Positions 25,742-34,540 of a DNA stretch of 64,000 bases are shown piece after piece. Location of the stretch: NCBI GenBank assembly GCA_963710175.1, contig CAVPZC010000003.1, positions 310,001 to 374,000 on the forward strand. The letters are read 5' to 3'. Within the stretch, counting starts at the first letter, position 1. Every line of letters starts with the position of its first letter. Below the pieces are notes generated by a model that worked only from the letters and a program-made list of their open reading frames with translations, had not been told where the DNA came from and searched no databases. A program made the translations under genes and the position numbers. This DNA is from Phormidesmis sp963710175 (GTDB lineage: Bacteria; Cyanobacteriota; Cyanobacteriia; Phormidesmidales; Phormidesmidaceae).

Positions 25742-26512
25742 ATGGTTGCCACGCAGGATCTAACAACGCAAACAGGCACCTATCTGCCTAGCGACATATA
25801 CAGTGACGAACCCGAAATGGAATCAGATCTCCATCTACGGCAAATGCTTTTGCTCATTAGCTGCCTGGATATGCTCTGGCAAGATCGAAACGATTTTTAT
25901 GCCTCGGGCAATATGACGGTCTACTACAGCCCTAAAAAGATTAAAACTCGTGATTTTAGAGGGCCAGACTTTATGGTGGCGCTCAACACCGAACGCTACC
26001 CTCGTAAGAGCTGGGTGGTCTGGGAAGAAGAGGGTAAGTATCCCAACGTCATTGTAGAGATTTTGTCTGACAGTACTGCTCGTGTTGATCGCACGACCAA
26101 AAAAGAGCTTTATCAAAACACCTTTCGCACACCTGAGTACTTCTGGGTCGATCCAGATACCCAAGAATTTGCGGGATTTATATTGGTCGGCGGTACTTAT
26201 CAGCCTATTCCTCCTAATGAAATTGGCCATCTCTGGAGTCAGCAGCTACAGCTCTTTTTAGGCATTCACAACTCTCAGCTTCGCTACTTTACTCCAGAAG
26301 GTCAGCTCGTGCTCACGCCTGTTGAAGCCGCGCATGTTGCACAGCGAGGTGCCCGAGAAGCGCAGCGAGATGCCCAAGAAGCGCAGCGAGATGCCCAAGA
26401 AGCGCAGCGGGATGTCCAGGAAGCGCAGCAGGCCGTACAGGAAACTCAGCGGCAAAACGACCGTTTAGCCGCTAAACTTCGTGAACTGGGAGTCGACCCC
26501 AATACGCTGTAG
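25742..26512 (+). CDS. Uma2-family (DUF820) putative endonuclease with heptad tail
   Basis: 256 residues. The DUF820/Uma2 PD-(D/E)XK-like core shows FRGPDFMVALN, VVWEEEGKYPNVIVEILSDS and RVDRTTKKELYQNTF, then PEYFWVDPDTQEFAGF. Uma2 proteins are greatly expanded in cyanobacteria and their activity is not settled. After residue 200 comes a coiled coil built from five 7-residue units (AREAQRD, AQEAQRD, AQEAQRD, VQEAQQA, VQETQRQ) encoded by 21-bp tandem DNA repeats at about 26344-26450. The end LRELGVDPNTL is typical of the family. Confidence 0.88.
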   Translation: MVATQDLTTQTGTYLPSDIYSDEPEMESDLHLRQMLLLISCLDMLWQDRNDFYASGNMTVYYSPKKIKTRDFRGPDFMVALNTERYPRKSWVVWEEEGKYPNVIVEILSDSTARVDRTTKKELYQNTFRTPEYFWVDPDTQEFAGFILVGGTYQPIPPNEIGHLWSQQLQLFLGIHNSQLRYFTPEGQLVLTPVEAAHVAQRGAREAQRDAQEAQRDAQEAQRDVQEAQQAVQETQRQNDRLAAKLRELGVDPNTL

Positions 26513-26635
26513 CGAAACGGCTCGCTGAAGGTCCCTTTGCCATTTGTATCGGCCATACCCGGTTTTTTGTCCAAATCTAGACATCCGGGCTAAACGGGCA
26601 AACTAACTTTGGGTTTGTCTCTATGTTAGAACGCT

Positions 26636-27697
26636 ATGGAAGCTCAAGTGGCAGCCGCGCTAGAAGTCGGCGATTATCAGCAAGTGACTAAGCTGCTCAA
26701 GCAGTGGCAAAACAGCGATCCGACTAGCCCGACGCTGAGGCTGTATGTCGCCCTGCTGCAAGAGCGAACAAACCGCTTAGCGGCAGCTGAGAAAAACTAT
26801 CTCAAGTTGCTGAAACAGCAGCCTAGCAGCAAAATTATGAGCCAGGCTCGGGCCGGATTCGCTCGCATTCAAGCCAGCCAGAAGGCGCAAAAGGCGGCGG
26901 CACTAGAGCAGGCCAGACGGGGATCGGGCGGGGATGAGATGGCTATTTTGGCTGTTGCTTCTCCTACACCGACCGACCGACCACAGGCGATCGCCGGACT
27001 CGCCCAAACTTTCAGCCTCGATCTCTACACCGCCGGGCTAAAGCTGCCGCCTAGCGGCTTTCGCCTCTATCGCACTGGCCCCTGGGGTGAAGTCAGCTAC
27101 TACGCTAAGACCCTAAAACAGGCCCACACGCCAACGCTCACCGCTAAAGTTGTTGACATTAAAGCGCTACAGACATTTCAGATCTGTTACTTCCAAGCCT
27201 TCACGCCCCAGCCCACTGTTATCTGTAAGAATGCAGCGGGTCAGCTCGGCACTATCAGCTTTGACTGGGTGGAAGTGAGCCAGCGAGTCAGCGGTCAGCT
27301 GCCTATCTTTGAGCAGGTCATAGACTTAGGGCCTTGGGGTAAGACGATACACAAAGAGAAAGTGCAAGACTATGCGCAGGTGGTAGATTTTCACCTGGCA
27401 GGTAGGCAGATTGTGTTGCGGGTGTGCGATCGCCTCTACCAATACCAAAAAGGCATCTCCTTGAGCCAAGGCAACGAACTCAACAGCCGCATTCAGTGGA
27501 ACAACCTCCTCACCCACTTTAATCAATCCATCCATGCTCCCGAGCATAGCGACTTTACCCGCTTCGGTAAAAGCGCCCTAGAATTTATCAATTTGCTCCC
27601 GCCTATCCACCCCAATCTCGACATTAACCGCCGCGCTCCAAGTCACTGGGACCAGGCCTTCCATATTTACAGCGGCCTGTGCTATCTCAATAACTAA
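26636..27697 (+). CDS. TPR-domain protein with conserved C-terminal domain
   Basis: 353 residues. The N-terminal 70 residues form two TPR-like helical pairs (AALEVGDYQQVTKLLKQWQ, RTNRLAAAEKNYLKLLKQQP). The rest (about 130-353) is a globular domain with LYRTGPWGEVSYYAKTL, FQICYFQAFTP and IDLGPWGKTIHKEKVQDYAQ, which looks partly beta-rich, and has no signal peptide. I recognise it only as a cyanobacterial conserved hypothetical. It sits alone at the left edge of the accessory region. Confidence 0.75.
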   Translation: MEAQVAAALEVGDYQQVTKLLKQWQNSDPTSPTLRLYVALLQERTNRLAAAEKNYLKLLKQQPSSKIMSQARAGFARIQASQKAQKAAALEQARRGSGGDEMAILAVASPTPTDRPQAIAGLAQTFSLDLYTAGLKLPPSGFRLYRTGPWGEVSYYAKTLKQAHTPTLTAKVVDIKALQTFQICYFQAFTPQPTVICKNAAGQLGTISFDWVEVSQRVSGQLPIFEQVIDLGPWGKTIHKEKVQDYAQVVDFHLAGRQIVLRVCDRLYQYQKGISLSQGNELNSRIQWNNLLTHFNQSIHAPEHSDFTRFGKSALEFINLLPPIHPNLDINRRAPSHWDQAFHIYSGLCYLNN

Positions 27698-27764
27698 ACG
27701 GCTACAAGGGGGCATATTGCAACGTTTAAGGAATAATTAGGAAAGATGCCCTGATGCTGCGCTG

Positions 27765-28190
27765 ATGAAGATCAAAAATATTGAACTACCGATGCCGGAG
27801 ATAGAACAGTTTTGTCAGAAGTGGAATCTGACTGAACTGGCACTATTTGGCTCGGTGCTACGCGATGACTTTCGCCCCGAAGACAGCGATATTGATGTGA
27901 TGGTGCAGTATCATCCAGAATCGGTTCCGAGCTTCTACGATCTAGACTGCATGGAGGAAGAGCTTCAAGTCCTCTTGAGTAGAGATGTTGATGTGATTAC
28001 ACGTCCTAGTATTGAGAGAAGTCGTAATTGTTTGCGTCGTCGCGAGGTTTTATCGTCTGCCAAAGTGATTTATGAATCGAGATCCTCAGTCTCTGCTGGA
28101 ACAAAATTAGGGGTAGTCGCAACCGTCTGGTTCACGAATATGACGAAATTGACCTTGCCATTGTTTGGAAGATTGCCCAAGAGGACATGA
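27765..28190 (+). CDS. MntA-type minimal nucleotidyltransferase antitoxin (C-terminus altered)
   Basis: The core has LALFGSVLRDDFRPEDSDID, the GSx10DxD nucleotidyltransferase signature, and MEEELQVLLSRDVDVITR. MntA antitoxins add AMP to the HepT RNase toxin. Family members end soon after the LSSAKVIYE region, overlapping the hepT start. Here the frame runs on about 35 residues through out-of-frame hepT remnant DNA, because a deletion in the partner removed the normal stop context. The residues after about 103 are therefore not ancestral. The antitoxin core may still be made. Confidence 0.8.
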   Translation: MKIKNIELPMPEIEQFCQKWNLTELALFGSVLRDDFRPEDSDIDVMVQYHPESVPSFYDLDCMEEELQVLLSRDVDVITRPSIERSRNCLRRREVLSSAKVIYESRSSVSAGTKLGVVATVWFTNMTKLTLPLFGRLPKRT

Positions 28191-28252
28191 CAGAGCTTGT
28201 ATCAGAAATCAGACCTGTACTTCCGCCTGATGATCAGTTAACTATGTTTTAA
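28072..28252 (+). pseudogene. HepT toxin remnant (DUF86), internally deleted
   Basis: ATG at 28072 starts MNRDPQSLLEQN and hits a stop at 28110. Two bases later, another frame (28112-28252) reads GSRNRLVHEYDEIDLAIVWK and onward to a TAA at 28252. These are the HepT N-terminus and its RNxLVHxY active-site segment with the C-terminal helix. About 60-65 central codons of the family are missing, and the junction shifts frame. The toxin RNase cannot be produced. Confidence 0.82.
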
Positions 28253-28358
28253 GCAGTAGCCGGAACGGGACAAAGACGAGATGAAGTGGCTAATATAAAG
28301 GAAATTTGGTTCTATTTGAACGTCTTAACCTATTAGCTCCTTTTATTGCTGCTTTGCT

Positions 28359-30989
28359 ATGCCGACGATCACTATCTGTGAAGGCCAGAAGACTGACGAT
28401 GGGTTTAAGGCAACGGTGAGTGTTGACCGTCAGACGCGGCGCGAGATTGCGGTGCAAGATCCGTTTGATGAGAAGCGGGAGCAGGCGCTGGAGTTTTATT
28501 TTGAGGAGTGGATTCGTTTTCCGCAGGATCGGTATGTGGAGGCGAAGCGGGCTGAGGAGAGCATTCGGGAATATGGTGAAGCCCTGTTTGAGCAGGTGTT
28601 TCGGCGGAATGCGGATGCCTATAGCGACTATCAGCGGGCCTGTAGGGGCGGGCTGACGAATTTGCGAATTGAGATAGCGGGGGAGTCGCCGGAGTTTCAG
28701 GCGCTGCACTGGGAGGCGATGCGATCGCCGGGGCAGATGCCTTTGGCGGTGGAGTGTGTGTTTACTCGTAAGCGGTTTCAACAGGTGCCGATTGAGATTG
28801 AGCTGAAGGCGTCGCCGGTGATCAATTTGCTGGTGGTGACGGCGCGGCCCGATGAGGAAGATGACGCGGGCTATCGGACGATTTCCAGGCCGCTGATGGA
28901 GGCGATTCAGCAGGGGCAGCTACGGGTGAATGTGGAGCTGCTGAGGCCGGGAACGTTTCAGGCGCTGAGTGAGCATTTGGAGGGGAAGGCGGGCTTTTAT
29001 CACATCATTCATTTTGATGTGCATGGGGGCTTGATGACCTATGAGCAGTTTAAGACGGGGGTGAAGCAGGATCGCTATGTGCTGGACGGGCGGTTTGGGC
29101 GGGGGGAAATGGCCGCTTATGACGGGCTGAAGGCATTTTTGTTTTTGGAGGGGAAGCGGAAGGGGGAGGCGGATCCGGTGGCGGCTGAGGAGTTGGCGGC
29201 GCTGCTGACGAATAAGGGGGTGCCGATTTGTATTTTGAATGCCTGTCAGTCGGGAAAGCAGGCGCGGGCTGAGCTGCCGGGGGAAGAGGCACGGGAGACG
29301 AGTTTGGGCAGTCGGCTGATGGCGGCGGGGGTGCAGATGGTGGTGGCGATGGGCTACAGCGTGACGGTGAGTGCGGCGGCGCTGATGATGACGAAGCTGT
29401 ATGGGGAGCTGGTGGCGCAAAAGGGCGCTGAAAAGGGAATTCCGGAGGCGATTCGGCTGGGGCGCAAGGCGCTGTATAACCAAAAAGAGCGGCGGGTGTA
29501 TTTTGACCAACGGGTGCCGCTGGAGGATTGGCTGCTGCCGGTGGTGTATGCCAATCGGGAAGTGGATATGCGGCTGCAAGCGCTAAGCGGTCGGGAGAAG
29601 GCGGAATTTTTGACGAAGCAGGGGCAGCGCTATTGGTTTGAGCGGCCTACTTATGGCTTTGTGGGGCGTGACCTGGAGATATTGAAAATAGAGAAGGCGT
29701 TGCTGCGGCATAATGTGCTGCTGCTGCGGGGGATGGGCGGCACGGGGAAGACGACGCTGCTGAACTATTTGCGGGAGTGGTGGCAGACGACGAGCTTTGC
29801 AAAGGATGTGTTTTATTTTGGCTATGACGAGACGGCGCATACGCTTCAGCAGATTTTGCGGGTGATTGGCAAGCGGCTGTATGAAGATGTGTATGAGTTT
29901 GCGGCTTTTGAGGCGATGCCGCTGGCGGCGCAGATGGAGGATGTGGTAGACGGGCTGCGGGGTGAGCCTTATGTGCTGATGCTGGATAATTTGGAGTCGG
30001 TGACGGGGCAGGCGCTGGCGATTCAGAATACTTTGCCGGAGGCGGAGCAGGGCGCGATTCGAGACTTTTTGCGGCGGCTGAGCGAGGGAAAGACCAAGGT
30101 AGTGCTGGGGTCGCGCAGTGAGGAGGCTTGGCTGGCAAAGGCGTTTACCGCAGAGGGATCGGTGAAGAATGTGTATACGCTGGGCGGGCTAGACCCGGAG
30201 TCGCGGTCGGTGCTGGCGGAGAAGATATTGGCGGCGCAGGTGAAGGTGCCTGAGCGGATTGCGGCGCTGCGGGCGGAGGATGGGTTTAAGCGGCTGATGG
30301 GGCTGCTGGCGGGGTATCCGCTGGCGATGGAAGTGGTGCTGGCGAATTTGGCGCGGCAGTCGCCGGAGGAGATTTTGGCGGGGCTGAGTGCGGCGGATGT
30401 GGATTTGGATGTGGGGGGTGAGGATAAGACGAAGAGTATTTTGAAGTGTGTGGAGTATTCGCACAGCAATTTGTCGCCGGATGCGCAGAAGCTGCTGGTG
30501 TGTTTGGCACCGTTTAATAGCTTTATTGATCGGGCAGATTTGGAGAATTATGGGAAACAGCTCAAGCAGCTAGCGCCTTTTGCAGACTACGACTTTGAGC
30601 GGTTTGATGATGCGGTACAGGAGGCGATTCGGTGGGGCTTGCTGTCGCCGATGAGTGCGGAGAGTGATCGACTGCTGACCATTCAGCCGATTTTCCCTTA
30701 CTTTTTGCGTACTAAGCTAAGTGAGCTAGATATAGTTATTCGCGATGCCCTCTATGAGGGATTTAAGAATCACTATAAGGGTTTAGCGGAATCCTACGAT
30801 AAGTGGATGGATTCTAAAGAGCCCCAAGAGAAGCAGCTAGGAGTTTCCTTTTGTCGCTTAGAGTATGAGAATCTTTATGCTGCCTTAAAAATCTCCTTGG
30901 CTCGAAAAGAGAATATCAGCACTCGGCAAATCTCTTGTTTCACCAATTATTTTGATTTGACTGGCAATAAGGGGAGCGCAAACAAATAA
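28359..30989 (+). pseudogene. CHAT-NB-ARC protein, 5' part of a gene split by an insertion element
   Basis: 876 codons. Residues about 150-400 form a CHAT (caspase-like) protease domain with His222 in HFDVHGG and Cys296 in LNACQSGK. An NB-ARC/STAND ATPase follows: P-loop GMGGTGKTT at 458-466, Walker B VLMLDNLE, SRSEEAWL, and the GxP motif GYPLAMEVVLANL, with winged-helix and linker helices to about 870. The last residues (KGSANK) come from the inserted element. Joining codon 870 to the downstream TPR part restores one frame. The truncated product keeps catalytic and nucleotide sites but loses the sensor repeats. The reading style is strikingly G-rich (GCG, CTG, GAG). Confidence 0.85.
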
Positions 30990-30997
30990 GTTACCGT

Positions 30998-31735
30998 TTA
31001 CATAGGAACAATCGTCACATCCCACTTAGGCAACGTTTCAGACCGTTGCCACTGTTGCTCGAACGGTTCCAACTCATCTTTGGCCACCTTGATACCCTTC
31101 TGATAAGTCGTCTCGACTAACTCAACAATTGGCGCAAAGCCATTCCAAGTCATGTTCGCCGCCCAGCGTAGGGCAGCTTCAACGGTATCGAGGATAGCGC
31201 CATTCCAGTAGTTTTCTAACGCCGCCCAACAGCGCTCTATCGGATTGTACTTGCTGTGATAAGGCGGATAGTAAACCAGGCGTATTTTCATCTGCTCGCG
31301 CTGCGAAAACTGCACCATACGCTTGATGAACTGAGTCCGCTGGCTTTTGACAGCAGGTCCGTTGTCTAAGTCAATCACCCATTCTGCTATCTCTGAATAG
31401 GCGGCCCGATGCGTCTGCCACCAGTCTTCTAAGCAGTCGACAATAAAGTCGCTGGTCTCTGCTGACTGCCCGAAGTAAATCGAGAGTTGCTCTCCCTTCA
31501 CATCGAGAATGCCAAAGGGCACTAGTGTGGCTTCGCGGTAGTGGTCATGGTCATCGGCCTGTCGCGGTTCGAGGGTTCGCGCCCCGCCGCCCCTTGATAG
31601 ATTCCCAATGGCGACTTTAGCCTTGCTGTCGATGGAGAGTCTCAACACTTTGGGGTCGGCGTCTGCTGCTGCATTCGCTCGGGCTACATTCTCAAAGATG
31701 GCGTCTGTTTCGGGCACCTTTTTGTGCGGCTTCAC
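30998..31735 (-). CDS. ISAzo13-type transposase, DDE catalytic part
   Basis: 245 residues from a GTG overlapping the stop of the upstream frame (GTGA). The DDE residues are in LRLSIDSKAKV (D), AEWVIDLDNGPAVKSQ (D) and YHSKYNPIERCWA (E). RTQFIKRMVQFSQ and TSDFIVDCLEDWW are typical of the ISAzo13 group. It is normally joined to the N-terminal part in one protein of about 400 residues; here the join needs a -1 frameshift, after which the reading continues smoothly with TQKVKPHKKVPETDAIF. Confidence 0.88.
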   Translation of the reverse strand: MKPHKKVPETDAIFENVARANAAADADPKVLRLSIDSKAKVAIGNLSRGGGARTLEPRQADDHDHYREATLVPFGILDVKGEQLSIYFGQSAETSDFIVDCLEDWWQTHRAAYSEIAEWVIDLDNGPAVKSQRTQFIKRMVQFSQREQMKIRLVYYPPYHSKYNPIERCWAALENYWNGAILDTVEAALRWAANMTWNGFAPIVELVETTYQKGIKVAKDELEPFEQQWQRSETLPKWDVTIVPM

Positions 31736-32193
31736 TTTTTGCGTTTTTTTAACCGATAGCCCATCCGGTTCAGCATCGCGCCGATAGTTTGGCGGGTTGG
31801 CAAGTCCTCATCCCGGTAGCCTTTCTCCTCTATCAGCGCGTCGCGCACCGACTGGGCGCTTACTCTCGCGTAGTAAAACGTAGTCCGAAACGTCGGGTCG
31901 GCTTGTGATTGCCCATCGACCAGCGCTCGTATAGCCTGCTCTAATTCAGGCTGCTTCGCTTCGCGCCGGTGATTCCCTCGACCTTGATAGTAATCCACGC
32001 AGACTACACCGCTTTCGCGCTCGTGCAGCCCGAGCTGAACCGTTTGTCGTCCCCACCCAAGATACGTTTCGGCTTTCCGGGCTGAAGCGTCGAAGTAGTC
32101 TTCTGCTACTTTCGCCATGAACGCTCGTTTCTTATGTCCGCTCAGCTTGCGGGCAGCATCTTTCAAGGTTTCCTTCACCTGTTCATCTAGCAT
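31732..32193 (-). CDS. ISAzo13-type transposase, N-terminal DNA-binding part
   Basis: 153 residues with helix-turn-helix character: FDASARKAETYLGWGRQTVQ near residue 34, and later VSAQSVRDALIEEKGYRDE, LPTRQTIGAMLNRMGYRLKK. It would bind the terminal repeats. It ends RLKKRKK at a TGA right after an A7 tract, so both this short product and a -1 frameshift fusion could be made. Confidence 0.85.
   Translation of the reverse strand: MLDEQVKETLKDAARKLSGHKKRAFMAKVAEDYFDASARKAETYLGWGRQTVQLGLHERESGVVCVDYYQGRGNHRREAKQPELEQAIRALVDGQSQADPTFRTTFYYARVSAQSVRDALIEEKGYRDEDLPTRQTIGAMLNRMGYRLKKRKK
31744..31750 (-). promoter_or_regulatory. A7 slippery heptamer for -1 programmed frameshift
   Basis: On the minus strand the codons TTA-AAA-AAA-CGC give an A-AAA-AAA heptamer 10 nt before the TGA of the upstream frame. 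A -1 slip enters the catalytic frame with no intervening stop, and the fused translation matches the continuous family sequence. A simple homopolymer indel is the alternative. Confidence 0.65.
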
Positions 32194-32263
32194 TCCTCAG
32201 CCGCTCTCCTCTCCCCCTATACCTGCCTATAATCGCTGGTATTGTATTCGTTTGCTACCCCCT

Positions 32264-33829
32264 AAGTTGGGAAGGTTTGAGTTTGTTCGATCTGTCCATG
32301 CAGCGCTAGATGCCTATGAAGATGATAAGCGTACTACAGAAGTTGAGACTTTACTTGTAGTCTTACTTGATGCAATTGCTCAAGGCCAGCTAGAGTCTCA
32401 AAACTACATAGAGGCTCAGAGAACTTATCAGAAGACTTTGAATTTGGTTCAAAACAATTCAGTCTTTGCACCACAACTATCTGCAAGCGTTTATCATCAG
32501 TTAGGCATCGTTGCGCAAGCATTGAGAGAGTATGAGCAGGCGCGATCGCACTATCAACAAGCCCTCGATATCTACATTGAATACAACGACCGCTATAGCC
32601 AAGCGCGCACCTACCATCAGTTAGGCAGGGTTGCCGAAGAGTTGAGGGAGTATGAGCAGGCGCGATCGCACTATCAACAAGCCCTCGATATCTACATTGA
32701 ATACAATGACCGCTACAGCCAAGCGAGCACCTACCATCAGTTAGGCATCGTTGCACAAGAATTGAGAGAGTATGAGCAGGCGCGATCGCACTATCAACAA
32801 GCCCTCGATATCAAGATTGAATTCAACGACCGCTATAGCCAAGCGCGCACCTACCATCAGTTAGGCAACGTTGCGCAAGAATTAAGAGAGTATGAGGAGG
32901 CGCGATCACACTATCAACAAGCCCTCGATATCTTCATTGAATTCAACGACCGCTACACTCAAGCAACTGTCTACCATCAGTTAGGCATCGTTGCCCAAGA
33001 ATTGAGAGAGTATGAGCAGGCGCGATCGCACTATCAACAAGCCCTCGATATCTTCATCGAATTCAACGACCGCTACAGCCAAGCGCGCACCTACCATCAG
33101 TTAGGCAGGGTTGCGCAAGAATTGAGAGAGTATGAGCAGGCGCGATCGCACTATCAACAAGCCCTCGATATCAAGATTGAACACAACGACCGCTACAGCC
33201 AAGCGCGCACCTACCATCAGTTAGGCATCGTTTCGCAAGCATTGAGAGAGTATGAGCAGGCGCGATCGCACTATCAACAAGCCCTCGATATCTTCATCGA
33301 ATTCAACGACCGCTACACTCAAGCAACTGTCTACCATCAGTTAGGCATCGTTGCCCAAGAATTGAGAGAGTATGAGCAGGCGCGATCGCACTATCAACAA
33401 GCCCTCGATATCTTCATCGAATTCAACGACCGCTACACTCAAGCGACCGTCTACCATCAGTTAGGCATGGTGGCGGAAGCATCGAGAGAGTATGAGCAGG
33501 CGCGATCGCACTATCAACAAGCCCTCGATATCTACATTGAATACAACGACCGCTACAGCCAAGCGAGCACCTATGGTCAATTAGGTTTATTGGCAGAAGC
33601 GCAAGAAGATTACCAGCAAGCTCAACAGCACCTACAGCAGGCTTTAGAGATTTTTGTTAAATTCGGTGACGAGCACAGCGCGCAGATAGCCATGAGCTAT
33701 CTTGCTCAGCTTCATCAAGCTACTCAAGACGATAGCCTCTTAGCCGAGGTAGCCCGCTGCTTAAATTCGACCGTTGAGGAAGTTTCTCAATGGTTTCAAG
33801 CCGTCAATGAGCAAAGCCAAACCCCATAG
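32264..33829 (+). pseudogene. TPR sensor part (3' fragment) of the split CHAT-NB-ARC gene
   Basis: From the host/element junction (AAG-TTG-GGA, read KLGRFEFVRS) the frame runs 521 codons to 33829. After a linker (HAALDAYEDDKRTTEVETLL) come a degenerate TPR, nine near-identical 40-residue TPR units and a tail ending in VNEQSQTP. An open frame begins inside the element at 32117, so a partial protein might be made from an element-borne start, but there is no evidence of that. TPR arrays in STAND proteins sense ligands; here they are cut from the ATPase. Confidence 0.85.
32521..33600 (+). repeat. Nine 120-bp tandem TPR-coding repeats
   Basis: Units begin at 32521, 32641, 32761, 32881, 33001, 33121, 33241, 33361 and 33481, exactly 120 bp apart. 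Most contain the HIP1-like GCGCGATCGCA and encode REYEQARSHYQQALDI. Variation is concentrated at a few positions: the residue after ALDI (Y, K or F), the one before NDRY (Y, F or H), and the residue after QLG (I, R, N or M). Confidence 0.95.
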
Positions 33830-33910
33830 TCGCTACTTTCAGCGCCGAAGAAGTAGCCGCTTGACTCATCTGCCTGCGAGCAGGTAATGCTAATTGCAAA
33901 GCTGCTCTGA

Positions 33911-34120
33911 CTATTCACTGAGCAGATCCAACTTCTCGCGGTGCAGCTCCAACTTCTCCGCGAGTAACTTTGACTTCTCTGCGAGCAGCTCCAATTTCTC
34001 CATGAGCAACTTCAACTTCTCTGAGGGCAACTCTGACTTCTCCATGAGCAACTCCAACTTCCCTGAGAGCAACTCCGTCTCCTCGCGGTGCAGCTCCAAC
34101 TGCTCACGTAGCTGCTTCAA
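33911..34120 (-). repeat. 21-bp minisatellite, open as a heptad-repeat peptide
   Basis: About nine imperfect 21-bp units (core CAACTTCTC-GCGAGCAG on the plus strand) fill 33925-34115. On the minus strand they encode 69 residues of near-perfect leucine heptads (ELLSGKL, ELLMEKS, ELPSEKL, KLLMEKL, ELLAEKS, KLLAEKL), an ideal coiled coil, from ATG at 34120. I cannot tell a real small protein from a minisatellite with a lucky frame. It lies 80 bp beyond the TPR gene end, in a 390-bp gap otherwise empty. Confidence 0.55.
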
Positions 34121-34222
34121 CTATCAACGAAGGCCATATTCTATGTTGCGCTAGGGAATCGCTCTGCATCGACCGGCATCAGTTCTGCTTTGGATCACAT
34201 CTGCTCTACTGCTCACGACAGG

Positions 34223-34540
34223 CTATGCAGCGACATTCACAGACAAGCTTTCCATCCACTTTTTACGCCCATACACGCCAGCTAGCAACTCATCAACCGA
34301 AAACACCTGCTCCAGCTTCTCCCAATAGATCGAACTGCCACCGCCATACACCTTCACATCCATCAGCAATTCAGCAGGCGGATTGATCACCGGCTCAAAA
34401 CCGTCAGGCGTATTCTTCAACATCTCCAGCCTATCAACCGGCCAAGAATGGCGAGAGCCATCGTCTAACATCACCTCTATCTCCCGGCTCTCGGGCAAGT
34501 ACTTAGCCGACACTGCTAGCCTTGAATCTTCATAAGTCAC
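34223..34540 (-). CDS. DUF2442 domain protein
   Basis: 105 residues. RLAVSAKYLPESREIEVMLDDGSR followed by SWPVDRLEML and YGGGSSIYWEKLEQVFSVDELL match DUF2442, a small fold seen beside DUF4160 genes. The start overlaps the DUF4160 stop by 11 bp, so they are one operon. Such pairs are spread like toxin-antitoxin modules, but activity has not been demonstrated as far as I know. Confidence 0.82.
   Translation of the reverse strand: MTYEDSRLAVSAKYLPESREIEVMLDDGSRHSWPVDRLEMLKNTPDGFEPVINPPAELLMDVKVYGGGSSIYWEKLEQVFSVDELLAGVYGRKKWMESLSVNVAA

Larger units (their letters stand above)
30971..32262 (-). mobile_element. ISAzo13-type insertion sequence (IS630-related)
   Basis: 1292 bp. The terminal repeats GGGGAGCGCAAACAAATA (left) and GGGGGTAGCAAACGAATA (right, reverse complement) match at 14 of 18 positions. 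They are flanked by TAA at 30968-30970 and 32263-32265, a 3-bp target duplication (2-bp TA cannot be excluded). Two overlapping minus-strand frames encode one DDE transposase through a frameshift. The element interrupts the CHAT-NB-ARC-TPR gene. Intact ends and frames suggest a recent, possibly active insertion. Confidence 0.88.

Noticed and set aside
28920..30510. Long minus-strand frames antisense to the CHAT-NB-ARC gene (for example 28920-29579)
   Set aside because: They are products of the G-rich codon usage of the plus-strand gene, read as Pro/Arg/His-rich proteins without domains.
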